A DNA stretch of 10,313 nucleotides from a bacterium (GCA_029007685.1 JAQXIG010000063.1:1-10313); one strand, 5' to 3'; positions 1-6,356 are shown, numbered from the stretch's first letter. Program-made: numbers and translations. Notes: generated by a model not told the origin, from the letters alone.

Positions 1-270
1 AAAAAATTTAAACTTGACCAAGCTTATTATCCTGATCAAGTTTATATAAAAAATTCTTTTCGTTATCCTTTGACAGAAGAGGAGAAAGATCAGATTAAAG
101 TAGAAGTAAAGCTAACAAAACTAAAACAATATCGGAATAATGATCAGGTTGGCCTTGTTGTTGTCAAACTTGGGGATCAGGAAATTCATAGTCAAAAGGT
201 TTATGTTCGAGTAGGAAATGAAAAAAAGAAGAATATTTTCAGTAGGATTTGGACGTGGTTATGTGATTAA
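1..270 (+). CDS. D-alanyl-D-alanine carboxypeptidase (DacB/DacF type), 3' end only
   Basis: The frame is open from the first base of the window, so this is the last 89 codons of a longer gene. The visible part resembles the beta-rich C-terminal domain of PBP5-type D,D-carboxypeptidases. It has alternating charged and hydrophobic strands, a central NDQVGLVVVKLGDQEI segment of the kind that precedes the last strands, and a final amphipathic stretch (NIFSRIWTWLCD) that would associate with the membrane. In the family the enzyme removes the terminal D-Ala from peptidoglycan stem peptides outside the cell. The catalytic S-x-x-K part lies outside the window, so the call rests on the domain's look and on gene order: in B. 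subtilis dacB is followed by spmA and spmB, as here. The last codons overlap the likely spmA start. DacB and DacF cannot be told apart from this fragment. Confidence 0.7.
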   Translation, partial: KKFKLDQAYYPDQVYIKNSFRYPLTEEEKDQIKVEVKLTKLKQYRNNDQVGLVVVKLGDQEIHSQKVYVRVGNEKKKNIFSRIWTWLCD

Positions 271-847
271 TAAGATCTGGGGAAGTTTTATTGTTGTTGG
301 AATAGTTTATGCTTTTGCGGTAGGAAATGTTGAAGTAATTAATAATGAGATCATTGATTCAGGAAATACTAGCTTAGAACTTTTTTTTAGTATGCTTCCG
401 ATGATGATTTTGTGGAGTGGCATTATGAATATTGCGAAAAAGGCAGGAATTTTAGATTTTTTAGCTAGGTGTATGAAACCCATTTTTAGAGTTATTTTTC
501 CAGACTTAAAAAAGGATGATCCTGCTTTGGGATATATTGCTTCTAATTTAACGATTAACATGCTAGGAATTCATAATGCCTCTACTCCGTTTGGGTTGAA
601 GGCAATGAAGTGTTTGCAAGAGAAAAATCGTAATAAGAAAGTAGCTACCCGTAGCATGATTACTTTTTTGGTTTTGAATACTAGTGGAGTTACAGTGATT
701 GCGACAGATATCATTGCGATTCGTAGTAGCATGGGAAGTGTAAATCCTACTGATTTGGTAATGGTTACGATTATCGCGACAATGATCAATACAACATTAG
801 CACTTTTGATGGATCGTTTTTTATGGAAGGTGAGTAAAAAAGTATGA
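263..847 (+). CDS. spmA: Spore maturation protein A (SpmA)
   Basis: This 194-aa multispanning membrane protein closely matches B. subtilis SpmA (about 196 aa). It shares the N-terminal hydrophobic helix, the ILWSGIMNIAKKAGILDFL segment, the block GYIASNLTIN...STPFGLKAM at residues 90-115, and NTSGVTVIATDIIAIR at 139-154. It belongs to the nucleoside-recognition/Gate domain family. With SpmB it is needed for dehydration of the spore core and full heat resistance; the transported substrate is not established. I chose GTG at 263 because the family start aligns there (VINKIW against VNLVWV) and it gives the family length. An in-frame ATG at 218 would add 15 residues unlike the family, and its GTAGGAA lies only one base away, too close to serve as an SD. 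The gene overlaps the preceding stop by 8 bp and the next start by 4 bp, so translation is probably coupled. Confidence 0.92.
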   Translation: MINKIWGSFIVVGIVYAFAVGNVEVINNEIIDSGNTSLELFFSMLPMMILWSGIMNIAKKAGILDFLARCMKPIFRVIFPDLKKDDPALGYIASNLTINMLGIHNASTPFGLKAMKCLQEKNRNKKVATRSMITFLVLNTSGVTVIATDIIAIRSSMGSVNPTDLVMVTIIATMINTTLALLMDRFLWKVSKKV

Positions 848-1368
848 TGTTTACAAAATTAAGCAATTATTTTATTCCTATTATAGTATTTACAATTATT
901 GTAGTAGCTTTTCGAAAGAAAGTAAAAATTTTTGATGAATTTATCGAAGGTGCTGAGGAAGGATTAAAAATGGCAATTGGGATTTTTCCTTATTTAATTG
1001 CGATGATTTTTGGGATTAATATTTTGTTGAAGAGTGGTATTTTAGATCAAGTTTTTCTTTTGTTTCGTTCTTTTTTTGATTTAATTCAAATTCCAGTTGA
1101 AATTTTACCCATGGCATTTATTCGTCCTATTTCAGGAAATGCCTCTTTTGCAGTAATGATCGATATTTTTAAAAACTATGGAGTAGACTCTTATCTGGGA
1201 AGAATTGCCGCTGTGATGCAGGGAGCTACGGATACTACTATTTATGTGATATCCCTTTATTTTGGTAGTATTGGAATTCAAAATATTCGTTATGCTTTAA
1301 AAGCTGGGTTATTTGCTGACTTCGTGACCTTAATTATTAGTGTTTTATTAATTACTATTTTTTTCTAA
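844..1368 (+). CDS. spmB: Spore maturation protein B (SpmB)
   Basis: The 174-aa membrane protein is the partner of SpmA and has the usual family length (about 178 aa in B. subtilis). It has an N-terminal membrane helix at about 8-23, a second hydrophobic region at 42-63, the conserved RPISGNASFAVMIDI block at 94-108, the MQGATDTTIYVISLYFGSIGI block at 125-145, and a C-terminal helix at about 158-174. It belongs to the nucleoside-recognition domain family and acts with SpmA in spore-core dehydration. Its ATG overlaps the spmA stop in an ATGA arrangement. A second ATG follows directly at 847, so the protein may start one residue later. I see no clear intrinsic terminator immediately after the stop; a T-rich stretch follows at 1391-1405 without a good stem. 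Confidence 0.92.
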   Translation: MMFTKLSNYFIPIIVFTIIVVAFRKKVKIFDEFIEGAEEGLKMAIGIFPYLIAMIFGINILLKSGILDQVFLLFRSFFDLIQIPVEILPMAFIRPISGNASFAVMIDIFKNYGVDSYLGRIAAVMQGATDTTIYVISLYFGSIGIQNIRYALKAGLFADFVTLIISVLLITIFF

Positions 1369-1420
1369 TGGATAGTAAAATAGTAGACTCTCTTTTTTGT
1401 TTTTTAATACTTTGTACCTT

Positions 1421-1434
1421 TAGGAGGTTATGTG
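1421..1434 (+). promoter_or_regulatory. Orphan Shine-Dalgarno site followed by a start-stop
   Basis: TAGGAGG at 1421-1427 is the best SD-like match in the spacer. The first ATG after it (1430-1432) is followed at once by TGA. The nearby GTG codons at 1432 and 1436 open frames of only seven codons each. It may be a gene relic, a start-stop leader or chance. Confidence 0.3.
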
Positions 1435-1577
1435 AGTGTTTGTAACATTTTATGAATGACTTGATATTTATGATTTTATGTGGTATTTATACTAAATGAT
1501 AAATGATTCTGATAAAATAATATGATAGAAATGATACTGACCAAAAATGTCAAAACTCCAATAAGTGGGGTTAGTGT

Positions 1578-1606
1578 TTGAAATATGATTGAAAAGATGG
1601 TATAAT
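1578..1606 (+). promoter_or_regulatory. Vegetative sigma-A type promoter of rluB
   Basis: TTGAAA at 1578-1583 and a perfect TATAAT at 1601-1606 are separated by 17 bp. TGG directly upstream of the -10 box gives an extended -10 (TGn). Transcription should start near 1613, leaving a leader of about 70 nt before rluB. This separates rluB from the upstream sporulation genes. Confidence 0.85.
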
Positions 1607-1681
1607 AGGACAAAGTTTTACAAACTTATCAAAATATCAAGATGAAAAGAGTTAGAAAAAACTAGGTAAGAGGTGATATGA

Positions 1682-2413
1682 ATGGAACGTCTTCAAAAAG
1701 TAATTGCGAATTGTGGTTTTTGTTCTCGGAGAAAAGCTGAGGAACTTATTGTAGAAGGAAGAGTCATCGTGGATGGAGATGTTGTTGTTAAACTTGGAAC
1801 GATGGTAAGCAATAAGAGTGTTATTGAGATTGATGGTATTCGTTTGGAACCTGAGACGAAAGTTTATTATTTATTTAATAAGCCAAGAGGTATCGTAACT
1901 ACTACTAAAGATGATAAAGGTAGAAAAAGTGTAGTAGATTTTATTACCACTGAGCACAGAATTTATCCTGTTGGACGATTGGATTATGATACAACAGGTT
2001 TGCTGATTTTAACTAATGATGGAGAATTCTCTAATTTAATGATGCATCCTAAAAATAAAATTGAAAAAGTGTATGTGGCTAAAGTGAATGGTATTGTTAA
2101 GGGAGAGGATGTTGCGAGATTAAAGGCAGGTGTTGAAATTGAAAAAGGAATTGTGGTAAAAGCTAGTAGAGTTAAATTGCGAAAAGTAAATCAAGAGCGA
2201 AAGAATAGCTTAATAGAAATTACTATTTATGATGGCAAAAATCATCAGGTAAAAAAAATGTTTCAATCTTTAGGGTTGCAAGTTGATAAGTTAAAGCGAG
2301 AAAGAATTGGTTTTTTAACTCTGGGAAATTTACAGTCTGGTGAATATCGTGAACTTACTAAAAAAGAAGTTCATCAATTGTATGCTTTGGCTAATCGAGT
2401 ACATCATAGATGA
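1682..2413 (+). CDS. rluB: 23S rRNA pseudouridine synthase, RsuA/RluB family
   Basis: The 243-aa protein has a complete two-domain layout. An N-terminal S4 RNA-binding domain covers about residues 2-48 (MERLQKVIANCGFCSRRKAEELI start). The catalytic domain carries LFNKPRGIVTT at 64-74 and the family motif GRLDYDTTGLLILTNDGE at 98-115, in which Asp101 is the expected catalytic aspartate. NHQVKKMF near residue 185 is the usual late motif. RluB enzymes make a pseudouridine in the 23S rRNA peptidyl-transferase region during ribosome assembly; RsuA, which modifies 16S rRNA, is the main alternative. The SD AGGTGA at 1671-1676 is 5 nt from the ATG. An out-of-frame ATG at 1678 is not used. In B. subtilis the rluB gene (ypuL) also lies downstream of spmAB, which favours RluB. 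Confidence 0.9.
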   Translation: MERLQKVIANCGFCSRRKAEELIVEGRVIVDGDVVVKLGTMVSNKSVIEIDGIRLEPETKVYYLFNKPRGIVTTTKDDKGRKSVVDFITTEHRIYPVGRLDYDTTGLLILTNDGEFSNLMMHPKNKIEKVYVAKVNGIVKGEDVARLKAGVEIEKGIVVKASRVKLRKVNQERKNSLIEITIYDGKNHQVKKMFQSLGLQVDKLKRERIGFLTLGNLQSGEYRELTKKEVHQLYALANRVHHR

Positions 2414-2450
2414 ACAAAACAGAGTATTGATGTTTATACTCTGTTTTGTT
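2413..2450 (+). terminator. Intrinsic terminator of rluB, possibly bidirectional
   Basis: A perfect 15-bp stem (2413-2427 with 2436-2450) closes an 8-nt loop. It begins at the last base of the rluB stop codon, and its 3' arm (CTGTTTTGTT) runs into ATTTATTCTT. It sits between two convergent genes and may also stop ferredoxin transcription, although the minus-strand tail is less U-rich. Confidence 0.85.
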
Positions 2451-2452
2451 AT

Positions 2453-2668
2453 TTATTCTTCTATTTCAATTGCACTTACAGGGCATCCTTCTGCAGCATC
2501 TTTGGTGTTTTCGATTTCTTCTTCTGGAATGGACCCGTTATTAGCGCCATCTCTAATTTCTACTTTTGTTTCGGCGAGACCATCTTCTCCTATTTCAAAA
2601 ATATGATCTGCAATTACTGTACATGCACCACAACCAATGCAGACATCTTTTTTTACATATGCTTTCAT
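2453..2668 (-). CDS. fer: [4Fe-4S] ferredoxin
   Basis: This 71-aa acidic protein is a small one-cluster ferredoxin. C10, C13 and C16 form the CIGCGAC motif, and C62 in EGCP supplies the fourth ligand. There is no second CxxCxxC set, so it carries one [4Fe-4S] cluster, like Bacillus Fer, rather than the two of clostridial ferredoxins. It would act as a low-potential electron carrier in the cytoplasm; its partners cannot be read from the sequence. The start is well supported by AAGGAGGAAA on the minus strand (complement of 2671-2680), with about 6 nt to the ATG. It is transcribed toward rluB and shares a hairpin with it at the 3' end. The 5' spacer holds divergent promoters for this gene and the one at 2799. 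Confidence 0.93.
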   Translation of the reverse strand: MKAYVKKDVCIGCGACTVIADHIFEIGEDGLAETKVEIRDGANNGSIPEEEIENTKDAAEGCPVSAIEIEE

Positions 2669-2687
2669 ACTTTCCTCCTTTCATTAA

Positions 2688-2716
2688 ATTATATATGATT
2701 TTTTTGAAAATCACAA
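2688..2716 (-). promoter_or_regulatory. Sigma-A type promoter of the ferredoxin gene
   Basis: On the minus strand TTGTGA (complement of 2711-2716) and a perfect TATAAT (complement of 2688-2693) are 17 bp apart. The -10 box is about 19 nt upstream of the ferredoxin ATG, giving a short leader that still contains the SD. Confidence 0.65.
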
Positions 2717-2743
2717 TTATTATTATGTTTTAGATGCAAATTC

Positions 2744-2772
2744 TTTTCAATTTTTTTGGTTTGTGTTATGAT
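2744..2772 (+). promoter_or_regulatory. Extended -10 promoter for the 281-aa membrane-anchored protein
   Basis: TTTTCA at 2744-2749 and TATGAT at 2767-2772 are separated by 17 bp. TGT at 2764-2766 supplies a TGn extension that would offset the imperfect boxes. The start codon is 27 nt downstream of the -10 box. It is divergent from the ferredoxin promoter, with about 27 bp between the two -35 boxes. Confidence 0.6.
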
Positions 2773-2798
2773 TATATTTAAGAATATGGGGTGATATA

Positions 2799-3644
2799 AT
2801 GTCTAGTAGGATGAAGAAGTATAATTCTGTGGATCAATCTACTTCTAGACGGCGTTTAGAAAAAAATAGATCATTGTATGATAATTTGTATACAAAGGCT
2901 AGTTATACAGAATTTTCGGATCTTGATCATAATAATGTCATTGATTTAAGTGATATTGATGAAAATACTATTTCAAATAGGTCAGAATATCACCGTATCA
3001 AAGGTGCTACTGGTCTGATTTCCAAAGAAAAATTAGATTATGAATCAGATCCTTTACGTAGTTATTCTTTTTTTGAAGATGATCGAGATTATGATATTAA
3101 TTCTGTTTTAGAAAAGGCTAAATTGAATCGTAGTGATATTGATGAATTGGAGAAAAAAAGAAAGCTTCGTACAAGCGAATATAATATCTTAGAAGATTTG
3201 ACGGATGAAAAATTAAAAAAATATCAGGATCAAAAAAAAGAGGTATTATCTAAAGAAGATGAGGAAGAATTGGAGGAATTAATTCATACTATCACATCTA
3301 ATACAATGAGAGCTGAATTGGATCAACAATTGTTAGCCGATTTATTGCCTAGTGAACTAGATGAAACCCTTGTAGATGTAAAGTTAGATGAGAGTGATTC
3401 AGATCATTTTAATGAAACTAATGTCAAGTTAGATCAATCTTTTTTTACTAAGTCTATTGAGTTATCAGATGAGGATTTGACTTCTATAGAAGAATCACCT
3501 GATGAAACTTTCGTTATAGAAGAAAAGGTAAGCTTGTTTAAAAAAGTTCTTTTGGCTGTGATTATTATTATAGTGATTATTTTTTTGTGCTTTGTTACCT
3601 ATCATTTGTTGTTTGTTGTTTATAAATTGATGTTAGATAGTTAG
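2799..3644 (+). CDS. Unrecognised acidic protein with C-terminal membrane anchor
   Basis: I do not recognise this 281-aa protein. The first 15-20 residues are basic. The bulk, about 25-240, is strongly acidic and probably helical or partly disordered, rich in D, E, L and S, with repeated short SDIDE/SDEDL-type clusters and charged runs such as EDEEELEEL. It ends in a single hydrophobic segment at about 250-275 (core LLAVIIIIVIIFLCFV), preceded by SLFKK, and only a few residues follow. There is no N-terminal signal peptide, so a tail-anchored topology with the acidic part in the cytoplasm is the simplest reading. The SD GGGGTGAT at 2788-2795 fixes the start. It has its own promoter and is monocistronic. 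Its place just before yunB hints at an envelope or spore role, but nothing in the sequence proves one. Confidence 0.8.
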   Translation: MSSRMKKYNSVDQSTSRRRLEKNRSLYDNLYTKASYTEFSDLDHNNVIDLSDIDENTISNRSEYHRIKGATGLISKEKLDYESDPLRSYSFFEDDRDYDINSVLEKAKLNRSDIDELEKKRKLRTSEYNILEDLTDEKLKKYQDQKKEVLSKEDEEELEELIHTITSNTMRAELDQQLLADLLPSELDETLVDVKLDESDSDHFNETNVKLDQSFFTKSIELSDEDLTSIEESPDETFVIEEKVSLFKKVLLAVIIIIVIIFLCFVTYHLLFVVYKLMLDS

Positions 3645-3676
3645 AGTTTGTTTTTTTAAGGTTTAGGATAAGTTGA

Positions 3677-3703
3677 ATACATTATTTGTATCTTTTTCTT
3701 TTT
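3677..3703 (+). terminator. Weak hairpin with T-rich tail after the 281-aa gene
   Basis: ATACA at 3677-3681 and TGTAT at 3687-3691 form a 5-bp stem with a 5-nt loop, followed by CTTTTTCTTTTT. The stem is short, so this is at best a weak terminator. A better one lies at 3793-3816. Confidence 0.35.
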
Positions 3704-3792
3704 ATTGAGTTCAGTTTAATTGATTTGATATTATTTTGATTTCAAAAGATTAAAAAGTCTCTTGGGGTTCTGAGTTTCATAGCTAATTTGTG

Positions 3793-3816
3793 AAAGTAGG
3801 GTATCTACTTTTTTTT
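3793..3816 (+). terminator. Intrinsic terminator / attenuator-like hairpin upstream of yunB
   Basis: AAAGTAG (3793-3799) pairs perfectly with CTACTTT (3805-3811) around a 5-nt loop, and an eight-T run spans 3809-3816. It would end transcription from the gene at 2799. It also takes part in alternative pairings with the yunB leader: both 3791-3798 and 3836-3843 read TGAAAGTA, and both can pair with TACTTTCA at 3816-3823. Confidence 0.65.
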
Positions 3817-3819
3817 ACT

Positions 3820-3837
3820 TTCATATATTTTAATGTG
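3820..3837 (+). promoter_or_regulatory. Putative sporulation-sigma -10 region of yunB
   Basis: TTCATATATTTTAATGTG matches the segment upstream of yutH (6510-6527) at 16 of 18 positions. The CATATATT core at 3822-3829 resembles sigma-E -10 elements (CATA followed by A/T), and lies 30 bp before the yunB ATG. No good sigma-E -35 element is evident at the usual spacing, so the sigma factor is an inference. Confidence 0.45.
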
Positions 3838-3851
3838 AAAGTAGGAATTTT

Positions 3852-4616
3852 ATGAAAAGGAAAATTCGTTTAAAAAGAAGGAAAAAAAGTCGTTTAAAAA
3901 AGAAAGATATTTTCTTTTTTATATTAATATTTTTGATTATTTTTGTATATGGTTTTATTAGGATTGTTAGTCATCATGTTACTCCTATTTTACTAGAAAC
4001 AGCTGAATTTGAGATTAATAAGTTTTCAACTATTATGATTAACAAAGCTATTTCTCAAGTCTTAGAAGATAAAATTAATACAGAAGAAATTTTTAATACA
4101 GTTAAAAGTAGTGACGGTACTATTCAAACAATCGATTTTAATCCCATCGTAGTGAATCAAATCTTAAATGTTGCGACTACTGTTGTTCAAAATAACTTAA
4201 AATTATTGGAAGAAGGAAATTTGGATGCGATCGGTATTTATGATATGGATTTACCAGAGGATCGTATTGAAAACTTAGAAAAGGGAATAATTACCAAAAT
4301 TCCGATTGGTGTTCTTTCTAAAAATACACTTTTAAATAATTTGGGACCTAAAATTCCAATTCGAATACATTATATTGGGGATGTAAATAGTAATATCACC
4401 ACTAAGATTACTCAATATGGCATAAACAATGCGATGGTAGAAGTTGGAGTTCATTTGGAAATGACTGCTCAAATTATTTTGCCTTTTGTCACAGAAAAGA
4501 AAGTTTTAGAATGCAATATTCCTCTTGCCATTAAGATTATTCAAGGAACTGTACCTGAATATTATGGGAATGGATTAACAAGAGACTCATCATTATATTC
4601 AATACCTGTAAAATAA
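3852..4616 (+). CDS. yunB: Sporulation protein YunB
   Basis: The 254-aa protein matches B. subtilis YunB in length and in several blocks. It has a very basic N terminus (residues 1-19), one transmembrane helix at about 20-38, and an extracytoplasmic domain. Family blocks are IDFNPIVVNQI at 94-104, IPIGVLSKNTLLNNLGPKIPIR at about 150-171, TTKITQYGINNAMVEV at 183-198, and IIQGTVPEYY at 229-238. In B. subtilis YunB is expressed in the mother cell during sporulation and is needed for normal spore formation; its biochemical role is unknown. The SD AGTAGGA at 3840-3846 lies 5 nt before the ATG. It is preceded by a terminator-like hairpin and by the putative sporulation promoter it shares with yutH. 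It is apparently monocistronic, since a vegetative promoter for yutD follows at once. Confidence 0.9.
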   Translation: MKRKIRLKRRKKSRLKKKDIFFFILIFLIIFVYGFIRIVSHHVTPILLETAEFEINKFSTIMINKAISQVLEDKINTEEIFNTVKSSDGTIQTIDFNPIVVNQILNVATTVVQNNLKLLEEGNLDAIGIYDMDLPEDRIENLEKGIITKIPIGVLSKNTLLNNLGPKIPIRIHYIGDVNSNITTKITQYGINNAMVEVGVHLEMTAQIILPFVTEKKVLECNIPLAIKIIQGTVPEYYGNGLTRDSSLYSIPVK

Positions 4617-4623
4617 TGTTTTA

Positions 4624-4652
4624 TTGATTTACAATCAGAAATGATCTATAAT
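4624..4652 (+). promoter_or_regulatory. Sigma-A type promoter of yutD
   Basis: TTGATT at 4624-4629 and a perfect TATAAT at 4647-4652 are 17 bp apart, starting 8 bp after the yunB stop. The -10 box falls inside the longest possible upstream extension of yutD, which rules out the in-frame ATG at 4641 and supports the start at 4677. Confidence 0.8.
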
Positions 4653-4676
4653 ATTTGCTATAGAATAGGTGAAGAT

Positions 4677-4976
4677 ATGATAAATAAAAAATTTTGTTTT
4701 GGTAATTGTGAATATGAAGTGGTGCGTGATTATAAAGAGGCTTTTAAAGAAAATGTAGTCTTAGAAAAAATTACGGATTATTTTGAACCTTTTGATTATA
4801 TTTTAGGAGACTATTCTTATGATGTTTTAAGATTAAAAGGCTTTTATGACTCTACTAAAGAAGAATGTCGTCAAATGAATGATATTTCCTCTTTAGATTA
4901 TTATATTGAGAATTACTGTGCTTATCAATGTCGGTATTTTTTACTAAAAAAAATAAAAAGTCTTAAAAATAGTTGA
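4677..4976 (+). CDS. yutD: YutD family protein (DUF1027)
   Basis: This 99-aa cytoplasmic protein matches the small YutD/DUF1027 family of Bacilli (about 100 aa in B. subtilis). The signature is FDYILGDYSYDVLRLKGFYD at residues 39-58, equivalent to the YDYIVGDWGY-LRLKGFF block of the family. A C-terminal YIENYCAYQCRYFLLKK segment, at about 77-92, contains two cysteines in the family's YC-x3-C arrangement. The function is not established. I start at 4677 because AGGTGA at 4667-4672 is correctly placed and because the promoter -10 box lies upstream; ATG 4641 would precede the transcription start. In B. subtilis yutD lies in the same yut/yun region as yutH, yutI and yunB, so the context is conserved. 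Confidence 0.88.
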   Translation: MINKKFCFGNCEYEVVRDYKEAFKENVVLEKITDYFEPFDYILGDYSYDVLRLKGFYDSTKEECRQMNDISSLDYYIENYCAYQCRYFLLKKIKSLKNS

Positions 4977-5000
4977 ATTATAGTAAATTTGTGATAAAAT
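4973..5000 (+). promoter_or_regulatory. Extended -10 promoter of the DUF1292 / coiled-coil operon
   Basis: TTGAAT at 4973-4978 overlaps the yutD stop codon. TAAAAT at 4995-5000 follows after 16 bp and is preceded by TGA, giving a TGn extended -10. It would drive the two genes at 5031 and 5307, which end at the terminator at 6357. Confidence 0.65.
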
Positions 5001-5030
5001 TAGATTATAGATAATAAGGAGGGTATGATT

Positions 5031-5291
5031 ATGGCTAAAAAAAGTTTATCGATTATTTTGGAAGATGGTTCCATTGATAATGTAGAATTGTTATTTGCTT
5101 TTGAATTTAATGATACAAAAAGAGAGTATGCAGTATATACAAGAAATGAAACGGATGATAATGGGAATATTACTATTTATGTTTCTTCTGTAATCAGAGA
5201 AGGAGAAAATGTAAAACTAGGTGGTATTTCAACTGATGAAGAGTGGACACGTATTAAAGATGTTTTAAGGGAACTTTCAAAGAAACAATAG
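5031..5291 (+). CDS. DUF1292 domain protein (YrzB-like)
   Basis: This 86-aa acidic protein fits the DUF1292 family: small Firmicutes proteins with an N-terminal beta strand and DDNG/EDGS-like turn (here ILEDGSIDNVELLFAFEF), a central YAVYTR...GNITIYVSSV strand region, and a closing TDEEWTRIKDVL helix. It resembles B. subtilis YrzB; the function is unknown. I start at ATG 5031 (MAKKSL) because AAGGAGGG at 5016-5023 is 7-8 nt from it; the in-frame ATG at 5025 is only one base from that SD. The next gene begins 15 bp after the stop and has its own SD, so the two form an operon. In B. subtilis yrzB lies beside yrrK and alaS, so its position here inside the yun/yut cluster differs. Confidence 0.85.
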   Translation: MAKKSLSIILEDGSIDNVELLFAFEFNDTKREYAVYTRNETDDNGNITIYVSSVIREGENVKLGGISTDEEWTRIKDVLRELSKKQ

Positions 5292-5306
5292 AAGGAAGGG
5301 ATATTT

Positions 5307-6323
5307 ATGACAATGATGAATTTGGCAGACGTATTGGTAACTACTGATCATTTGATTGGTGAGCAGGTATCTGGGAATGGCGAATATAATCGAATAAAAT
5401 TACGTCCAGAAAGTTTTCAAACTGTGTGTAGCAGTATTGAGAATTACGTTGCTCGTGATGAACAAACTTCTAATGTTAGTAGCTTAGTGTCTAATATTGA
5501 GAATAATAATTTGGATATTCGTTTATATGATGGAATTCTGGATTCTAAGATGAACGTTTTAAATTCTGTATTTGATATAAGTGGTTCGCTTGCAAAACCA
5601 TTAAATTTAAAACAAGATAAATTAGATGTTATAGTTCATAGAGTAAATGAAAATGCTTTGAAAGGAATTTCCCTTATTGATCAAATTGATGAAGTGCAAG
5701 AAGAACCTATTGAATTTATGGGGGGAAATTTAGATTTTTCGGATAATCATAGTGAGATGGAATCTATTAAATTGGATGAAGTTTATGAAACTATTAATCG
5801 TGAAACTCAAGTTACTTTGGCTGTAAAAAAAGAAGCAGAAAAGGCGCAAACCGATCTGGTTACAGCGGAACAACAGATTAAAGAAGAAGTAGAACAGTCT
5901 AATCATAGATTGCAAGAAAAAAGTACAGAGCACGCTGCAATACAGGCTAAGAAGGAAGAAGCTTTAAAAAGAAGAGATAAAATTGATAGTGATATAGTCA
6001 AAGCCTTCACAGAACAGAAAAAAATATTAAATCAGGCTAAACAAAGTTATACTCAAATTATTGAGGATGTTAGACAGAAAGAAAATCGTTTACGTGAAGA
6101 AGCAAGAATGCAGACAGAAGAAAATGAGTCTAAAATAGTTCAGTTTCAGCAAAGTATTGATCGTGATAATTCTGATATTACTATGATAGAAGAAGAAAAT
6201 GCGAGAAAAGAAGCAATTTTAGCAGCACTTTCTGGTCCTTTAGAATTGGGAATTGTATCTCCAGTGGTTGATAATTCCATAGAATCTGATACTTCTTTTC
6301 AAACTTACAAAAAAATTACTTAG
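5307..6323 (+). CDS. Unrecognised coiled-coil protein
   Basis: I do not recognise this 338-aa soluble protein. Residues 1-140 look globular: mixed helix, a single Cys, LRPESFQTV and YDGILDSKMNVLNSVFDI segments, no known motif. An acidic linker at about 125-155 leads into a long charged coiled coil at about 158-305, very rich in E, K, Q and R with heptad-like hydrophobics (AVKKEAEKAQTDL, EQKKILNQAKQSY, ENRLREEARMQTEE). The C-terminal 30 residues are again non-helical. There is no signal peptide or membrane segment. A GGAAGGGA SD lies 6 nt before ATG 5307; ATGs at 5313 and 5316 are possible alternatives. It is the second gene of an operon with the DUF1292 gene and ends at a good terminator. The coiled coil suggests a structural, scaffolding or oligomeric role, but this is inference. 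Confidence 0.82.
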   Translation: MTMMNLADVLVTTDHLIGEQVSGNGEYNRIKLRPESFQTVCSSIENYVARDEQTSNVSSLVSNIENNNLDIRLYDGILDSKMNVLNSVFDISGSLAKPLNLKQDKLDVIVHRVNENALKGISLIDQIDEVQEEPIEFMGGNLDFSDNHSEMESIKLDEVYETINRETQVTLAVKKEAEKAQTDLVTAEQQIKEEVEQSNHRLQEKSTEHAAIQAKKEEALKRRDKIDSDIVKAFTEQKKILNQAKQSYTQIIEDVRQKENRLREEARMQTEENESKIVQFQQSIDRDNSDITMIEEENARKEAILAALSGPLELGIVSPVVDNSIESDTSFQTYKKIT

Positions 6324-6356
6324 TATGATTTTATGATCAGTTCTTAAATTTTTAGG

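Larger units (their letters stand above)
1369..1681. other. 313-bp spacer between spmB and rluB
   Basis: No gene is visible here. The left part is T-rich but has no convincing terminator stem. A strong SD-like TAGGAGG at 1421-1427 leads only into trivial reading frames (annotated separately). A small stem, AACTCC at 1554-1559 with GGGGTT at 1567-1572 (one G-U pair), sits just upstream of the rluB promoter. The promoter occupies 1578-1606, followed by a leader of roughly 70 nt. Confidence 0.7.
3789..3845 (+). repeat. 12-bp direct repeat flanking the yunB upstream hairpin
   Basis: TGTGAAAGTAGG occurs at 3789-3800 and again at 3834-3845. The first copy contains the 5' arm of the terminator. The second contains the yunB SD (AGTAGGA). 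The complementary TACTTTCA at 3816-3823 lies between them and can pair with either copy. Confidence 0.8.

Noticed and set aside
307..789. Two minus-strand ORFs opposite spmA
   Set aside because: They are antisense to a strongly conserved SpmA and show no SD or family resemblance.
2340..2606. Plus-strand ORF across the rluB end and the ferredoxin
   Set aside because: It is a shadow of rluB in another frame and antisense to a clear ferredoxin with all four cluster cysteines.
5730..5933. Phe/Leu-rich minus-strand ORF
   Set aside because: It is the antisense of the Lys/Glu-rich coiled coil, which yields Phe/Leu-rich shadows.
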